Source: Ramlibacter terrae (GTDB taxonomy: Bacteria; Pseudomonadota; Gammaproteobacteria; Burkholderiales; Burkholderiaceae_C). Taken from it: a DNA stretch of 64,000 bases. Below are positions 10,261 through 18,384 of this stretch, in pieces; position 1 is the stretch's first letter; every line of letters begins with the position of its first letter. Position numbers and translations under genes: made by a program. The notes beneath the pieces are model-generated. The model ran no database searches, was not told the origin of the DNA, and was given only the letters and a program-made list of their open reading frames with translations. The DNA is taken from the NCBI GenBank assembly GCA_013127575.1, contig CP053418.1, positions 1,426,001 through 1,490,000 on the forward strand. The letters are read 5' to 3'.

Positions 10261-11441
10261 TGGGACGCCCTCTGGATGGCATCACGGTGGTGTCGCTGGA
10301 ACATGCGATTGCCGCGCCGTTCTGCACGCGGCAACTGGCGGACCTCGGCGCGCGCGTGATCAAGGTGGAGCGTCCGGGCGCGGGCGACTTCGCGCGCGGC
10401 TACGACCAGCGCGCGCAGGGCCTGTCGTCGCACTTCGTGTGGGTGAACCGCTCCAAGGAAAGCGTCACGCTCGACCTGAAGCAGCCCGAGGCGATGCAGG
10501 TGCTGCGCGAGCTGGTCGCCGGCGCCGACGTGCTGGTGCAGAACCTCGCGCCCGGCGCCGCCGCGCGCATGGGCTTGTCGTTCGATGCGCTGGCGGAGGC
10601 GCATCCGCGCCTTATCGTCTGCGACATTTCCGGCTACGGCAACGACGGTCCCTACCGCGACAAGAAGGCGTACGACCTCCTGATCCAGAGCGAGGCGGGC
10701 TTCCTCTCGGTGACCGGCACGCCCGGGGAGCCGTGCAAGTCCGGCAACTCCATCGCCGACATCGCGGCCGGCATGTACGCGCACACCGGCATCCTGGCCG
10801 CGCTGCTGCAGCGGCAGCAGACCGGGCGCGGCTCGCACATCGACGTCTCCATGCTCGAAGCGCTCGGCGAGTGGATGGGATTCCCGATGTACTACGCCTA
10901 CGGCGGCGCCGAGCCGCCGCCGCGCAACGGCGCCGCGCACGCGACCATCTATCCGTACGGTCCCTTCGAGGCGGGCGACGGCAAGACGGTGATGCTGGGG
11001 CTGCAGAACGAACGCGAGTGGAAGCTCTTTTGCGAGAAGGTGCTGCTGCAGCCGGCGCTGGCGGCCGACCCGCGCTTCGACGCCAACGCGAAGCGCAATG
11101 CCAACCGCGCGGCGCTGCGTCCCCTCATCCTCGAAGCGTTCGGCGCGCTCACGGCGGAACAGGTGATCGCGCGGCTCGAGGAAGCGCAGATCGCCAACGC
11201 GCACGTCAACACGGTGGGCGAAGTGTGGAACCACCCGCAGCTGCGGGCGCGCGAGCGCTTCGTGCCGGTCGATTCGCCCGCGGGCCCGCTGCAAGCGCTT
11301 TTGCCGCCGGGTGTCAACAACAGTTTCGACTACCGGATGGACGCCGTTCCGGAAGTGGGTGAGCACACCCACGCCATCCTGCGGCAGCTGGGGCGCGACG
11401 ACGCGGCGATCGAGGCGCTGCGCCGGCAGGGTGCGGTCTAG
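10260..11441 (+). CDS. CaiB/BaiF family CoA-transferase
   Basis: Intact, 393 residues. MGRPLDGITVVSLEHAIAAP starts the Rossmann-like domain; DLGARVIKVERPGAGDFARG, KESVTLDLKQPEA and ISGYGNDGPY follow. The Asp in NSIADIAAGMYA is at the catalytic position where the acyl intermediate forms. Length and block order are those of family III transferases. It overlaps the acyl-CoA dehydrogenase stop by one base, which suggests that the acid is first loaded with CoA and then dehydrogenated. Its stop overlaps the stop of the convergent gene. Confidence 0.92.
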   Translation: MGRPLDGITVVSLEHAIAAPFCTRQLADLGARVIKVERPGAGDFARGYDQRAQGLSSHFVWVNRSKESVTLDLKQPEAMQVLRELVAGADVLVQNLAPGAAARMGLSFDALAEAHPRLIVCDISGYGNDGPYRDKKAYDLLIQSEAGFLSVTGTPGEPCKSGNSIADIAAGMYAHTGILAALLQRQQTGRGSHIDVSMLEALGEWMGFPMYYAYGGAEPPPRNGAAHATIYPYGPFEAGDGKTVMLGLQNEREWKLFCEKVLLQPALAADPRFDANAKRNANRAALRPLILEAFGALTAEQVIARLEEAQIANAHVNTVGEVWNHPQLRARERFVPVDSPAGPLQALLPPGVNNSFDYRMDAVPEVGEHTHAILRQLGRDDAAIEALRRQGAV

Positions 11442-11998
11442 CCGGCGTAAGGAGATTCCCACAGCTGCGGTGTGCAAGTCTGTGGACAACCAGGGGGAAA
11501 ACTTCGCATCCCCGCGCCGGTGCTGGGCCCCGCGAGAGTGATCGTTTGGAAGGCAGGCTCAGGCCCGGGCTGGCTCCATCTGGCGAGCAGCCGCTTGACA
11601 CGCAACGGCCCGCCCTCCAGCTGTTCCACCAGGTTCAGGCGTGCGTGCCGGAACGCATCGAGCACCGCCAGCATGTCGTCGCCCACTTCCGGCTGCAGCC
11701 CGCGCAGCGTGGCCAGCGGCAGCGGCTTGTTGCTCCAGACGGCGGCGATGAAGTCGGCGACGTCGCGCACCTGCGGCGACTGCCTTTCCTCCGCGATGCG
11801 CACCAGCCGGTCCAGCGCGGCGAGCCCCGCCTCGGTGGCCCGGTGCGAGCAGAGCTCCTCGCCCAGCATGCGGGCACGTTCCAGCAGCGTGCCCTCGTGG
11901 TCGATGCGCATGCGGTCGCCCTTGCCGACGACGAGCTGCACGTGGTTGATGCGTTCCGAGGTTGGCTGGTGGCGCCGGTCGCGTTCTGCCTTGCCCAT
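11438..11998 (-). CDS. unknown protein resembling DUF7673
   Basis: A cytoplasmic protein of up to 186 residues without signal peptide or membrane segment. AGLAALDRLVRIAEERQ, VRDVADFIAAVWSNKPLPL and DDMLAVLDAFRHAR resemble my memory of DUF7673, whose function I do not know. The ATG at 11998 follows a good GGAAGGGG ribosome site; a longer in-frame start is less likely. The last 30 residues look non-coding, and a frame break near 11560 would end the protein earlier. As written, its TAG overlaps the stop of the convergent CoA-transferase. Confidence 0.55.
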   Translation of the reverse strand: MGKAERDRRHQPTSERINHVQLVVGKGDRMRIDHEGTLLERARMLGEELCSHRATEAGLAALDRLVRIAEERQSPQVRDVADFIAAVWSNKPLPLATLRGLQPEVGDDMLAVLDAFRHARLNLVEQLEGGPLRVKRLLARWSQPGPEPAFQTITLAGPSTGAGMRSFPPGCPQTCTPQLWESPYAG

Positions 11999-12083
11999 CG
12001 CAGCCCCTTCCCGGCCTCCATGCGGATGGCCGTCCTTGCTTTCTCCCCCACCTGCGCGCAAAGGTCAAGAGGGGTGCCCCCGC

Positions 12084-12526
12084 TCAGGGCTGCGTTCCCG
12101 CCGCCACCCGGCGGTAGCGCACCCGGTTGCCGTGGATGTGGTCGACGCCGACGAATTCGTCCGGCGCCTCGAAGGCGATCTGGAAGGTGGCGATCGGCAG
12201 GTTCAGCCGCGAGGGCGGTTCGCCGTTCATCAGCGTGTAGCGGCGCTTGAGGTTGGTGCCGTCGTACAGCCGGTGCCTTCGTGCACCTGTTCGGCGGCGC
12301 GGCCGGCGGCATCGGCCGCGCGCACCTTCTCGACGAAGGCGCCGCCCGGGTCGAGCCGCAGCACGCGCGCGGCCTTGACGCCCGTGGCCTCGTATTCGCG
12401 CAGCCACGTGCCCTGCAGGCGCTCGCTGACGGGGTCGGTCGCGGGCGCCTCGGCGCAGGTGGCGAGCAAGGCGGCCAGCGCCACCAGCCCGGGCGCCCAG
12501 AACTTCAGGAAGGCAGGGGCGGCCAT
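12084..12526 (-). CDS. unknown exported protein (frame broken)
   Basis: About 147 residues. A hydrophobic N-terminus (FWAPGLVALAALLATC) looks like a signal peptide; Cys follows Thr, so the lipobox is not canonical. The body reads LQGTWLREYEATGVKAARVL, then after a break near 12270 NLKRRYTLMNGEPPSR and a C-terminal HIHGNRVRYRRVA. The alternating strand pattern with a GTW box suggests a lipocalin-like barrel (weak). It starts 30 bases from a long palindrome and so may be controlled by the Crp/Fnr-type gene nearby. Confidence 0.6.
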
Positions 12527-12549
12527 GCGGCCACTATCCCAGCATCCGG

Positions 12550-12579
12550 CCGGTTCTGCAGAATATTCTGCAAAACCGG
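12550..12579. promoter_or_regulatory. 30-base near-perfect palindrome, candidate Crp/Fnr operator
   Basis: The core TGCAGAATATTCTGCA (12557-12572) is a perfect palindrome. The symmetry extends to CCGGTT/AACCGG on each side with one mismatched pair in 15. It lies between divergent small genes starting at 12526 (minus) and 12631 (plus). Near-identical cores occur at 14862 and 63412. Confidence 0.65.
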
Positions 12580-12630
12580 CGTCGAATCCGCACGTGCATG
12601 GGCCGGCGGGCGCGGGCAAAGTCCTGGCGC

Positions 12631-12833
12631 ATGAACAAGACCGTTGCCATCGCCTGCGCCGTTTCCGCCGCGTTGTTCGTCGCCGGATTCATGCTGCCGC
12701 CCTCGTTCGAGGGTGCGGAGACCCCGGCAGGGTGGCGTCCTCGCCGCCGGGCCGGGCGACCTCCGGTTTGGTCGACCTCTTCGATCCCGTGAAGCCGCGC
12801 GCGGGTCAGGGCGCCCGGCCATCCCCGTTCTGA
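12631..12833 (+). CDS. small exported or membrane-anchored protein (frame broken)
   Basis: About 67 residues starting MNKTVAIACAVSAALFVAGF, a clear signal anchor, then a short Pro/Ala-rich tail ending LVDLFDPVKPRAGQ. A G is missing near 12735; the shifted frame gives the tail and a TGA at 12831-12833. It has no known family. Its tail overlaps the end of the convergent 12806-14150 gene. The palindrome core ends 58 bases before its ATG, so it may belong to the same regulon as the 14976 and 63314 genes. Confidence 0.55.
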
Positions 12834-14150
12834 TCGGCCGCCAGCCGGTCGCGCACTGCGGCCAGCAGGTCGTCGGGGTGCAACATGGCGGCCCGCGCCG
12901 CCGATGCCGTCGGGTACTGGTGGAGGGCCGACCGCAGGTGCGGGCGCCACGGTGAGCGCTTCCCACATCGGCGCCAGCGTTTCCGGCGAGGGCGCCATCC
13001 CCGTGAGCAGGCGTTGCGCGAAGGCGAGGGTGGCCGGCTCCCCGAGCAGCACCGCCCGCGTGGCCGCGCTCAGCGCCGCGGGCTGCGCCTCGTCGGCCGC
13101 GCAGCCATAGACGACGTGCGGCGGCAGCATCGCACCGACGGGTTGCAGCCGGCGCAGGGATGATCCCGCGATGCGCAGTTCGCCCCCGCGCAGGCGAAGG
13201 CGTAGTCCGACCGCGGCTCGGCCAGCGCCAGCCGCTCCAGCCCGCGCAGCAGCCGTCCGAAATCCGGCACGGCCGCGGCCGCCGAAGCCTTCACTTCCGC
13301 CAGCAGCACGATGTCCACCGGCCCGTCCGCGGCTTCGCCGCGGACGATCGCCGCGTCCCACTCGTCCTTTGCCTTGGCCGCCGCGCCCGGGAAACCGCGC
13401 GGCGTGAGCAGGCCGCCGACGGCGCGATAGCGCGTGCCCGCTGGCGCCTGCTCCTGCAGCAGCGAGGCGATGGCCGCGAAGGCGTCCAGCGTGGCTTGCT
13501 CGGCGCCGCTGCCGACGCGCGCCGATGCCCGGCCGTGCGCGGCCGCCGCGTCGCTTCCGGCCGGGGGACCGCGCTGCGCATGGAGCGCCAGGTAACGCTG
13601 GACGTCGGCATCGGCGCGCAGCGATGCACTGCGTTGCAGGCGCTGCAACGCGGCGCGCGCGCCCGGCGGAAGCGCATCGTTCGCTTCCCGCGGCGGCTGC
13701 CAGCTCCGTCCAGGCTGCGCTGTTCGCCAGCGCGTGCATCCGTGCCAGCGCGTCGCGCGCCGGCCCCGCGCGCAGGTGGCGCAGCTTGCCGGGGTGCGCC
13801 AGCGCGTCGACCGCGCCGCGCACCGTGCGCTGGTCCGCCGCCTCGCGCGCCGCGAGGGGCACGTACTCGGCCACGGCGCCCGACTGCGCCTTCAGCACCT
13901 GCGCCGGAAAGCGGGGTCGCCGGTGCCGGGCGCCAGCGCCTTGCGCACCAGCGCCGCGAGCGCGTCGGCGAACAACTGTCCGACCGCGGGGGTGCCGGCG
14001 CCGGTGCGCGCCGCTTTCGATCGCAAAAGCCAGCGCCGTCTCCGGCCCGGCGGCGCGCGCCGCTTCAGGGCCGGCCGGCAGCGGCGGCATGCGGTAGCGG
14101 CGCGGCGTGGCCCGCAAGGCGGCGAGGAGGAGGACGTCGGGGTGCTGCAA
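12806..14150 (-). CDS. unknown protein, about 448 residues (frame broken)
   Basis: Not recognised with confidence. It starts MQHPDVLLLAALRATPRRYR, has Ala/Leu-rich helical stretches (ADQRTVRGAVDALAHPGKLR) and a central region with KAKDEWDAAIVR, then VDIVLLAEVKASAAAA, a D...ExK spacing that recalls PD-(D/E)xK nuclease cores (weak). It ends AVRDRLAADQNGDGRAP. Five breaks (near 14020, 13915, 13690, 13170 and 12945) make exact residues uncertain. No signal peptide is visible. It is convergent with the 12631 gene and divergent from the Crp/Fnr gene. Confidence 0.55.
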
Positions 14151-14218
14151 TCCGGACTTGCCGGGGGTGGTCGCCGGATGCTAGCGGAGGACGCCTTCGC
14201 CAGGCCCTAAACTGCGGC

Positions 14219-14849
14219 ATGACCGAAGCCGACCTGGCCCGGGTGGCCGACCCGGGGATGCGCATGCTGGCCAGCCGGGCTGGCTGCACCGCATGCCGCC
14301 GCAGACCGTGTTCGTCAACGAAGGCGAGGCGGCCGATTCCGCGTTCGTGATCCTCAGCGGCCGCGTGAAGGTGTTCGCCTCCGATCCCGAAGGCCGCGAG
14401 ATCGTGCTGAACATCTGCGGCGCCGGCGACTGCATCGGCGACATGGCGCTCGACGGCGGGCCCCGCTCGGCTTCCGTCATCACGCTCGACCGCGTGACCT
14501 GCGCGGTGGTCCCGCGCGATGCGCTGCACAAGGCCGTCGCGACCAATCCCGAGTTCGCCATGCGCCTGATCACCACGCTGATCCGGCGCAACCGCATCGC
14601 CACGTCCAAGATCAAGGGCCTGGCGCTGCAGGGCGTGCGCGAGCGGGTGCTGGAACTGCTCGAAGACTGGCCGTGGAGCGCGACGGCACCTGGCTGGTGG
14701 GCGAGCGCCTGTCGCAGCAGGAGATCGCGCACCGCGTGGGCGCCTCGCGCGACATGGTGCGGCGCGTGTTCGGGGAACTCGAAGACGACGGCGCCATCCG
14801 CATCGACCGCCGCCAGGTCACGCTGCTGCACCCGCCCGCGCCGCGCTGA
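14219..14849 (+). CDS. Crp/Fnr family transcriptional regulator (frame broken)
   Basis: About 211 residues. The cyclic-nucleotide-binding barrel carries VFVNEGEAADSAFVILSGRV and IGDMALDGGPRSASV, where the usual Gly-Glu is Gly-Asp but Arg-Ser remains. A long dimer helix leads to the HTH: LSQQEIAHRVGASRDMVRRV. There is no N-terminal Cys cluster, so it is not an oxygen-sensing FNR. Breaks near 14280 and 14675 each fit one missing G. The recognition helix SRDMVRR resembles Crp's SRETVGR. A palindromic site starts 11 bases after its stop, which suggests that it controls the next gene. Confidence 0.87.
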
Positions 14850-14859
14850 CCCGTCCCGG

Positions 14860-14879
14860 TTTGCAGAATTTTCTGCAAA
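14860..14879. promoter_or_regulatory. palindromic operator TTTGCAGAA-TT-TTCTGCAAA
   Basis: Inverted 9-base arms with a 2-base centre lie between the Crp/Fnr stop (14849) and the small secreted gene at 14976. The core (14862-14877) ends 98 bases before that ATG. The copy at 63412 lies 97 bases before the ATG of the paralogous gene, so both sequence and spacing are kept. Confidence 0.68.
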
Positions 14880-14975
14880 CGGCGACTTGCATCCTCGTTA
14901 ACGCCCCTCCTGCCATCGGCCGGAAAGTACACCCACGGCCAGACGACGGCCGGGTGACTTCCGCAGGAGACCCCG

Positions 14976-15346
14976 ATGATGCTCAAGACCTCCATCCTCG
15001 CCGCAGCGATGTGCATCGGTTGCGGCGCCGGATTCGCGCAGTCGGCCGGCGGCGTCGTCCACGCAGTGGCCCCGGCGGAAGCCGCGCCGCGCTCCGCCGA
15101 GGACCAGAAGCGCTTCGCCGAAGCCCTGCGGCTGTACCGCGGCGGCCGCTGGGCTGCCGCCTACGACCGCTTCGTCGCGCTGGCCGATGCCGGTGACGCG
15201 CCTTCGTCGCGCATCGCCCTGCAGATGCTGCGCCACGGCCCCGAACTCTACGGCTCCCGCTGGACCGCCGCGCCGGCGCAGGTGCTGGCTGGGAGCGCGC
15301 CGCCGCCGGCGACCGGCCCCTGAAGCTGGCCGTGCTGCGCGAGTGA
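14976..15346 (+). CDS. small secreted Sel1-like protein
   Basis: About 123 residues. The signal peptide MMLKTSILAAAMCIGCGAGF precedes one Sel1/TPR-like unit: LRLYRGGRWAAAYDRFVALA, then RIALQMLRHGPELYGSRW. The gene at 62892-63314 has the same blocks (YREGRFSAAYGRF, MYRDGPARYGTPW), so the two are paralogues. A base is probably missing near 15290; the shifted end reads WERAAAGDRPLKLAVLRE and stops at 15346, whereas unshifted it stops at 15323. AGGAG lies 8 bases before the ATG. A palindromic operator is upstream and a cupin gene 53 bases downstream. Confidence 0.72.
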
Positions 15347-15399
15347 GCCCCCGAACCGAATCCAAGCTGTCACGCAGAGAGAACCGGGAAGGACCCGCC

Positions 15400-15851
15400 A
15401 TGACCCGCAACTACTACGCCGACGAAGCCCCGATCCGCATCGGCAAGATGGAGATCCGCTACCGGTGGACGGCAGCCACGAGCGCCAGCCGGGCATGTTC
15501 GAGATGATCCTGCCGCCCGCCTCCAACGTGCCGCCGCCCCACAGCCACAAGCATTCCGACGAGGTGCTGTACGTGCTGGAAGGCCGCCTGCGCCACGTGA
15601 TCGACGGCGTGGTGCGCGACCTCGGCCCCGGCGACACCATCTTCACGCCGCGCGGCGCGGTGCACGGCTTCAGCAACCCGTTCGCCGAGACCGTGCGCAC
15701 GCTCACCGTGCTGACGCCGGACATCGGCGCCGACTACTTCCGCGAAGCCGCCGAGGTGGTGAACGCGGGCGGCCCGCCCGACCGCAACCGGCTGGCCGAA
15801 GTGATGATGCGTCACGGGCTGGTGCTGCCCCGCTCGCCGGTCGCCGCCTGA
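15400..15851 (+). CDS. cupin domain protein (frame broken)
   Basis: About 151 residues forming one cupin barrel. PPPHSHKHSDEVLYVLEGRL is cupin motif 1 with three His and one Glu for metal, and PGDTIFTPRGAVHGFSN is motif 2 with the last His. The N-terminus (MTRNYYADEAPIRIGKMEIR) is joined to it by one missing G near 15463. GGAAGGA precedes the ATG. No substrate can be named; small cupins of this kind are often dioxygenases, isomerases or sugar/quercetin-binding proteins. It may be co-transcribed with the Sel1-like gene and so fall under the same operator. Confidence 0.8.
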
Positions 15852-15863
15852 CGGCGCGCCCGG

Positions 15864-16755
15864 TCAGGCCAGGGTGGTCTTGAAGAAGGACAGCGTCCGG
15901 TCCCGGGCCTGCTTCGCCGCCGCCGCGTCGTAACGCGGCGTCGTGTCGTTGTTGAAGCCGTGCTGCGTGCCGGGGTACTGCACCATCGTGTACCTGGCGC
16001 CGGCCGCCTTCAATGCCGCTTCGTAAGCCGGCCACGCCGCGTTGATGCGCTCGTCCATCGCGGCGAGGTGCACCAGCAGCGGCGCCTTCACCTTGGCCGC
16101 CTCTTCGGGCGCCGGGCTGTTGCCGTAGAACGGCACGGCGGCGTCCGGTCGGGCAGGCGCGTGGCCAGCCAGTGCGCCATGCCGCCGCCGTAGCAGAAAC
16201 CCACCGCCCCCATCTTGCCGTTGCCGTCGGCGCGCGCGCGCAGCCGGGCGGCCGAGGCCAGGAAGTCTTCGCGCGTCTTGGGCTGGTCGAGCGTGGCGAA
16301 GGCCGTGCGGGCCTTGTCCTCGTCGCCGGGATAGCCGCCCAGCGGCGTCAGCGCGTCGGGCGCGAAGGCCATGAAGCCGTCGAGCGCGAGCCGGCGCGTG
16401 ATGTCCTCGATGTGGGGATTGAGGCCGCGGTTCTCGTGGATCACCAGCACCATCGGCAGCCGCGTGGAGCCCGCCGACGCGGGGCGGGCCGGTAGCCGCG
16501 GATGCTGCCGTAGCCGGCCGGCGAGGGCACGGTGATCCATTCCGTCCGCAGCCGCGCGTCGTCGGGCCTGACCTGCTGGCCGGCCGCGAAGTTGGGGCTG
16601 AGCGCCGCCAGCAGGCCGGCGCTCGTCACGCCCGCCTTGGCGAAGCGCTGCGCCTTCCGCAGGAAGCCGCGCCGGTCGACATCGCCATGGACGTACGCGT
16701 CGAAGAGGATCAGCAGGTCCCTGGTCGAAGTCTGGGCGGTGAGGCGAGGCGGCAT
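15864..16755 (-). CDS. dienelactone hydrolase family protein with Tat-like signal (frame broken)
   Basis: About 297 residues. The N-terminus has HGDVDRRGFLRKAQRF followed by a hydrophobic stretch, a twin-arginine export signal set unusually far in (about residue 28). The alpha/beta-hydrolase part has VIHENRGLNPHIEDITRR, the Cys nucleophile in GAVGFCYGGGMAHW and the His in PGTQHGFNND. Breaks lie near 16490 and 16145. Family members open dienelactones or related esters. Export to the periplasm is inferred from the Tat motif. Confidence 0.84.
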
Positions 16756-16803
16756 GCGGCGCTCCCTGGTCGGGGGAAGGAAGCTCAGCTTAGCAAGGTG
16801 TGC

Positions 16804-16809
16804 TGCAAT
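16804..16809 (+). promoter_or_regulatory. -10-like hexamer close to the start codon
   Basis: TGCAAT lies 6 bases before the ATG of the VOC gene, with a G-run between. This is the same layout as at 3306, 22973, 44184, 48527 and 61781. The hexamer is weak, so this is a candidate only. Confidence 0.3.
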
Positions 16810-16815
16810 CGGGGG

Positions 16816-17235
16816 ATGCAGCCCCGCATCACCGTCCTCACCCTCGGCGTCGACGACCTCGAACGCGCGGTCGCCTTTTACCGCGATGGCCTCGGCTTCG
16901 CCACGAAAGGCATCGTCGGCACGGAGTTCGAGAACGGCGCCGTCGCCTTCTTCGACCTGCAGGCCGGCCTGAAGCTGGCGCTCTGGCCGCGCCAGAGCCT
17001 CGCCGCCGACAGCGGCCTGCCGCTCCAGCCGGGCGCGGCCACCGAATTGTCCCCGGGGCACAACGTCGGCTCGGTCGCCGAGGTCGACGCGGTGATGGCG
17101 CAAGCGGCGGCGGCCGGCGCCACGATCGTCAAGCCGGCGCAGCCGACCTTCTACGGCGGCCATGCGGGCTACTTCCAGGATCCGGACGGCCACCTCTGGG
17201 AGGTCGCCTTCAACCCCGGACTGGCCGAGCTCTAG
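16816..17235 (+). CDS. VOC family (glyoxalase/bleomycin-resistance fold) protein
   Basis: Intact, 139 residues. TLGVDDLERAVAFYRDGLGF starts the first beta-alpha-beta-beta-beta unit and GYFQDPDGHLWEVAFNP ends the second, with the metal-ligand Glu in WEV. It resembles the glyoxalase-like branch that acts on small-molecule adducts; the substrate is not evident. The ATG is preceded by a G-run and a -10-like TGCAAT, so it may be leaderless. Its stop overlaps that of the convergent DUF1697 gene by 4 bases. Confidence 0.88.
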   Translation: MQPRITVLTLGVDDLERAVAFYRDGLGFATKGIVGTEFENGAVAFFDLQAGLKLALWPRQSLAADSGLPLQPGAATELSPGHNVGSVAEVDAVMAQAAAAGATIVKPAQPTFYGGHAGYFQDPDGHLWEVAFNPGLAEL

Positions 17236-17747
17236 CCCGCCGCGGAGATCTTCGCGACCGTGTCCCACGTCCGAGTGGTCACGTCCTTGCCGAAGGCGCG
17301 TTCGATCACGCCCATGAAGGCGCCGCCTTTCGGCCCCGGCACATAGGTGGACAACAGCTCGCGGTCCCGCAGCACGAGGATGCGCGCGCCTTCGCTGGCG
17401 ATGGGGAGCGGGGGCACCTTCTCCGGCACGGCGGGCAGGAAGGTCACCACCCGCTTGGAGCCGGGCGCGAGCCGGAACGCCGCGTAGGGATCGGCATCCA
17501 GCAGCGCCTGCAGCGCCGCGACCGGCCGCACGAAGGTGAGGAAGCTGCGGCCCAGGTGCTCCTGCATCGCTGCCTCGGCCTTCTTCTGCAGCGCGCGCTC
17601 GGTGCCCGAGCCGCTGAAGACGACGTTGCCGCTGGAGAGCAGGGTCTTCACCTCGCTGAAGCCCGCTGCCTCGAAGGCGCGGGCCAGCGCCGGCATCTTG
17701 CAGTTCATGGGGCTCACGCCCCGCAGCAGCGCCGCGTAGCGCTTCAT
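17232..17747 (-). CDS. DUF1697 domain protein
   Basis: Intact, 171 residues, cytoplasmic. MKRYAALLRGVSPMNCKMPA, VKTLLSSGNVVFSG and a C-terminal RTWDTVAKIS are the DUF1697 pattern (family function unknown; typical members have RGINVGG near the start). Its ATG overlaps the stop of the DUF6151 gene (ATGA), so the two are co-translated. It converges on the VOC gene. Confidence 0.88.
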   Translation of the reverse strand: MKRYAALLRGVSPMNCKMPALARAFEAAGFSEVKTLLSSGNVVFSGSGTERALQKKAEAAMQEHLGRSFLTFVRPVAALQALLDADPYAAFRLAPGSKRVVTFLPAVPEKVPPLPIASEGARILVLRDRELLSTYVPGPKGGAFMGVIERAFGKDVTTRTWDTVAKISAAG

Positions 17748-18345
17748 GCGAGCCCGGCGGCGCGGCGCGCCGACTGCACCGACTCCTTCGGTGCGATGCC
17801 GACCGGCACCACCGGCTTGCCTTGCGCGTCGAACAAGGGCGTCGTGCGGTAGCTGCCCGAAAGGCGCGAGCCGGTGATCGCCAGCATGAGCCGGCCGAAG
17901 CGCGCGGCGCCCTTCAGGCCGGCCGCCGGTGGCGGCTTGCCCTTGGCCGACTTCGTGTTCACGCGCATCTGCACCTCGGGGAACGATTGCTCCATCGGCT
18001 GCGGCTGGCGCAGGCAGGTGTGCACCATGCCGATGTAGGGCAGCTTCCAGTTGCGCGTGGTGTTGGCGATCGGGGTGCTGCAGCAGCTCGCGTACCAGCG
18101 CAGCAGCCCGCGCGGCGACAGCGAGAGGCAGGCCAGCCCCTGCGTGCCGGAGGCGAGGCGCACGTCGCGCGCATGCACCGCCACGATGTCGGTGCCGCCC
18201 AGCGGGTCGAGCACCCGCGGCGCCTGGCCGATCAGGTGCGCGAAAGCCGGCAGTCGCCGCAGTAGCAGGTGCCGCGCACGCCGAGGTGCGCGTGTTCGAT
18301 CTCGCCGTGGACGGTGCCGCAGCGGCACTGGAAGCGGTGGTTCAT
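17744..18345 (-). CDS. DUF6151/GFA-like zinc-binding protein (frame broken)
   Basis: About 200 residues. CRCGTVHGEI and TCYCGDC give the Cys pairs of a GFA-like zinc fold, then GGTDIVAVHARDVRLASGTQ, LLRWYASCCSTPIANTTRNW and IGMVHTCLRQPQP as in DUF6151 proteins. The ATG at 18345 restores the first zinc pair; one base is missing near 18255. The function is unknown, and by fold it could bind a thiol adduct. Divergent from a Bug receptor 39 bases away, and co-translated with the DUF1697 gene. Confidence 0.78.
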
Positions 18346-18384
18346 GGGTGGTATTGTGGGCGGCAAAACCGATCAGAGGAAGAC

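Noticed and set aside
12540..12600. Oxygen-type FNR box (TTGAT-N4-ATCAA) at the palindrome
   Set aside because: The arms are TGCAGAA/TTCTGCA, which do not match, and the local regulator lacks the Cys cluster of FNR.
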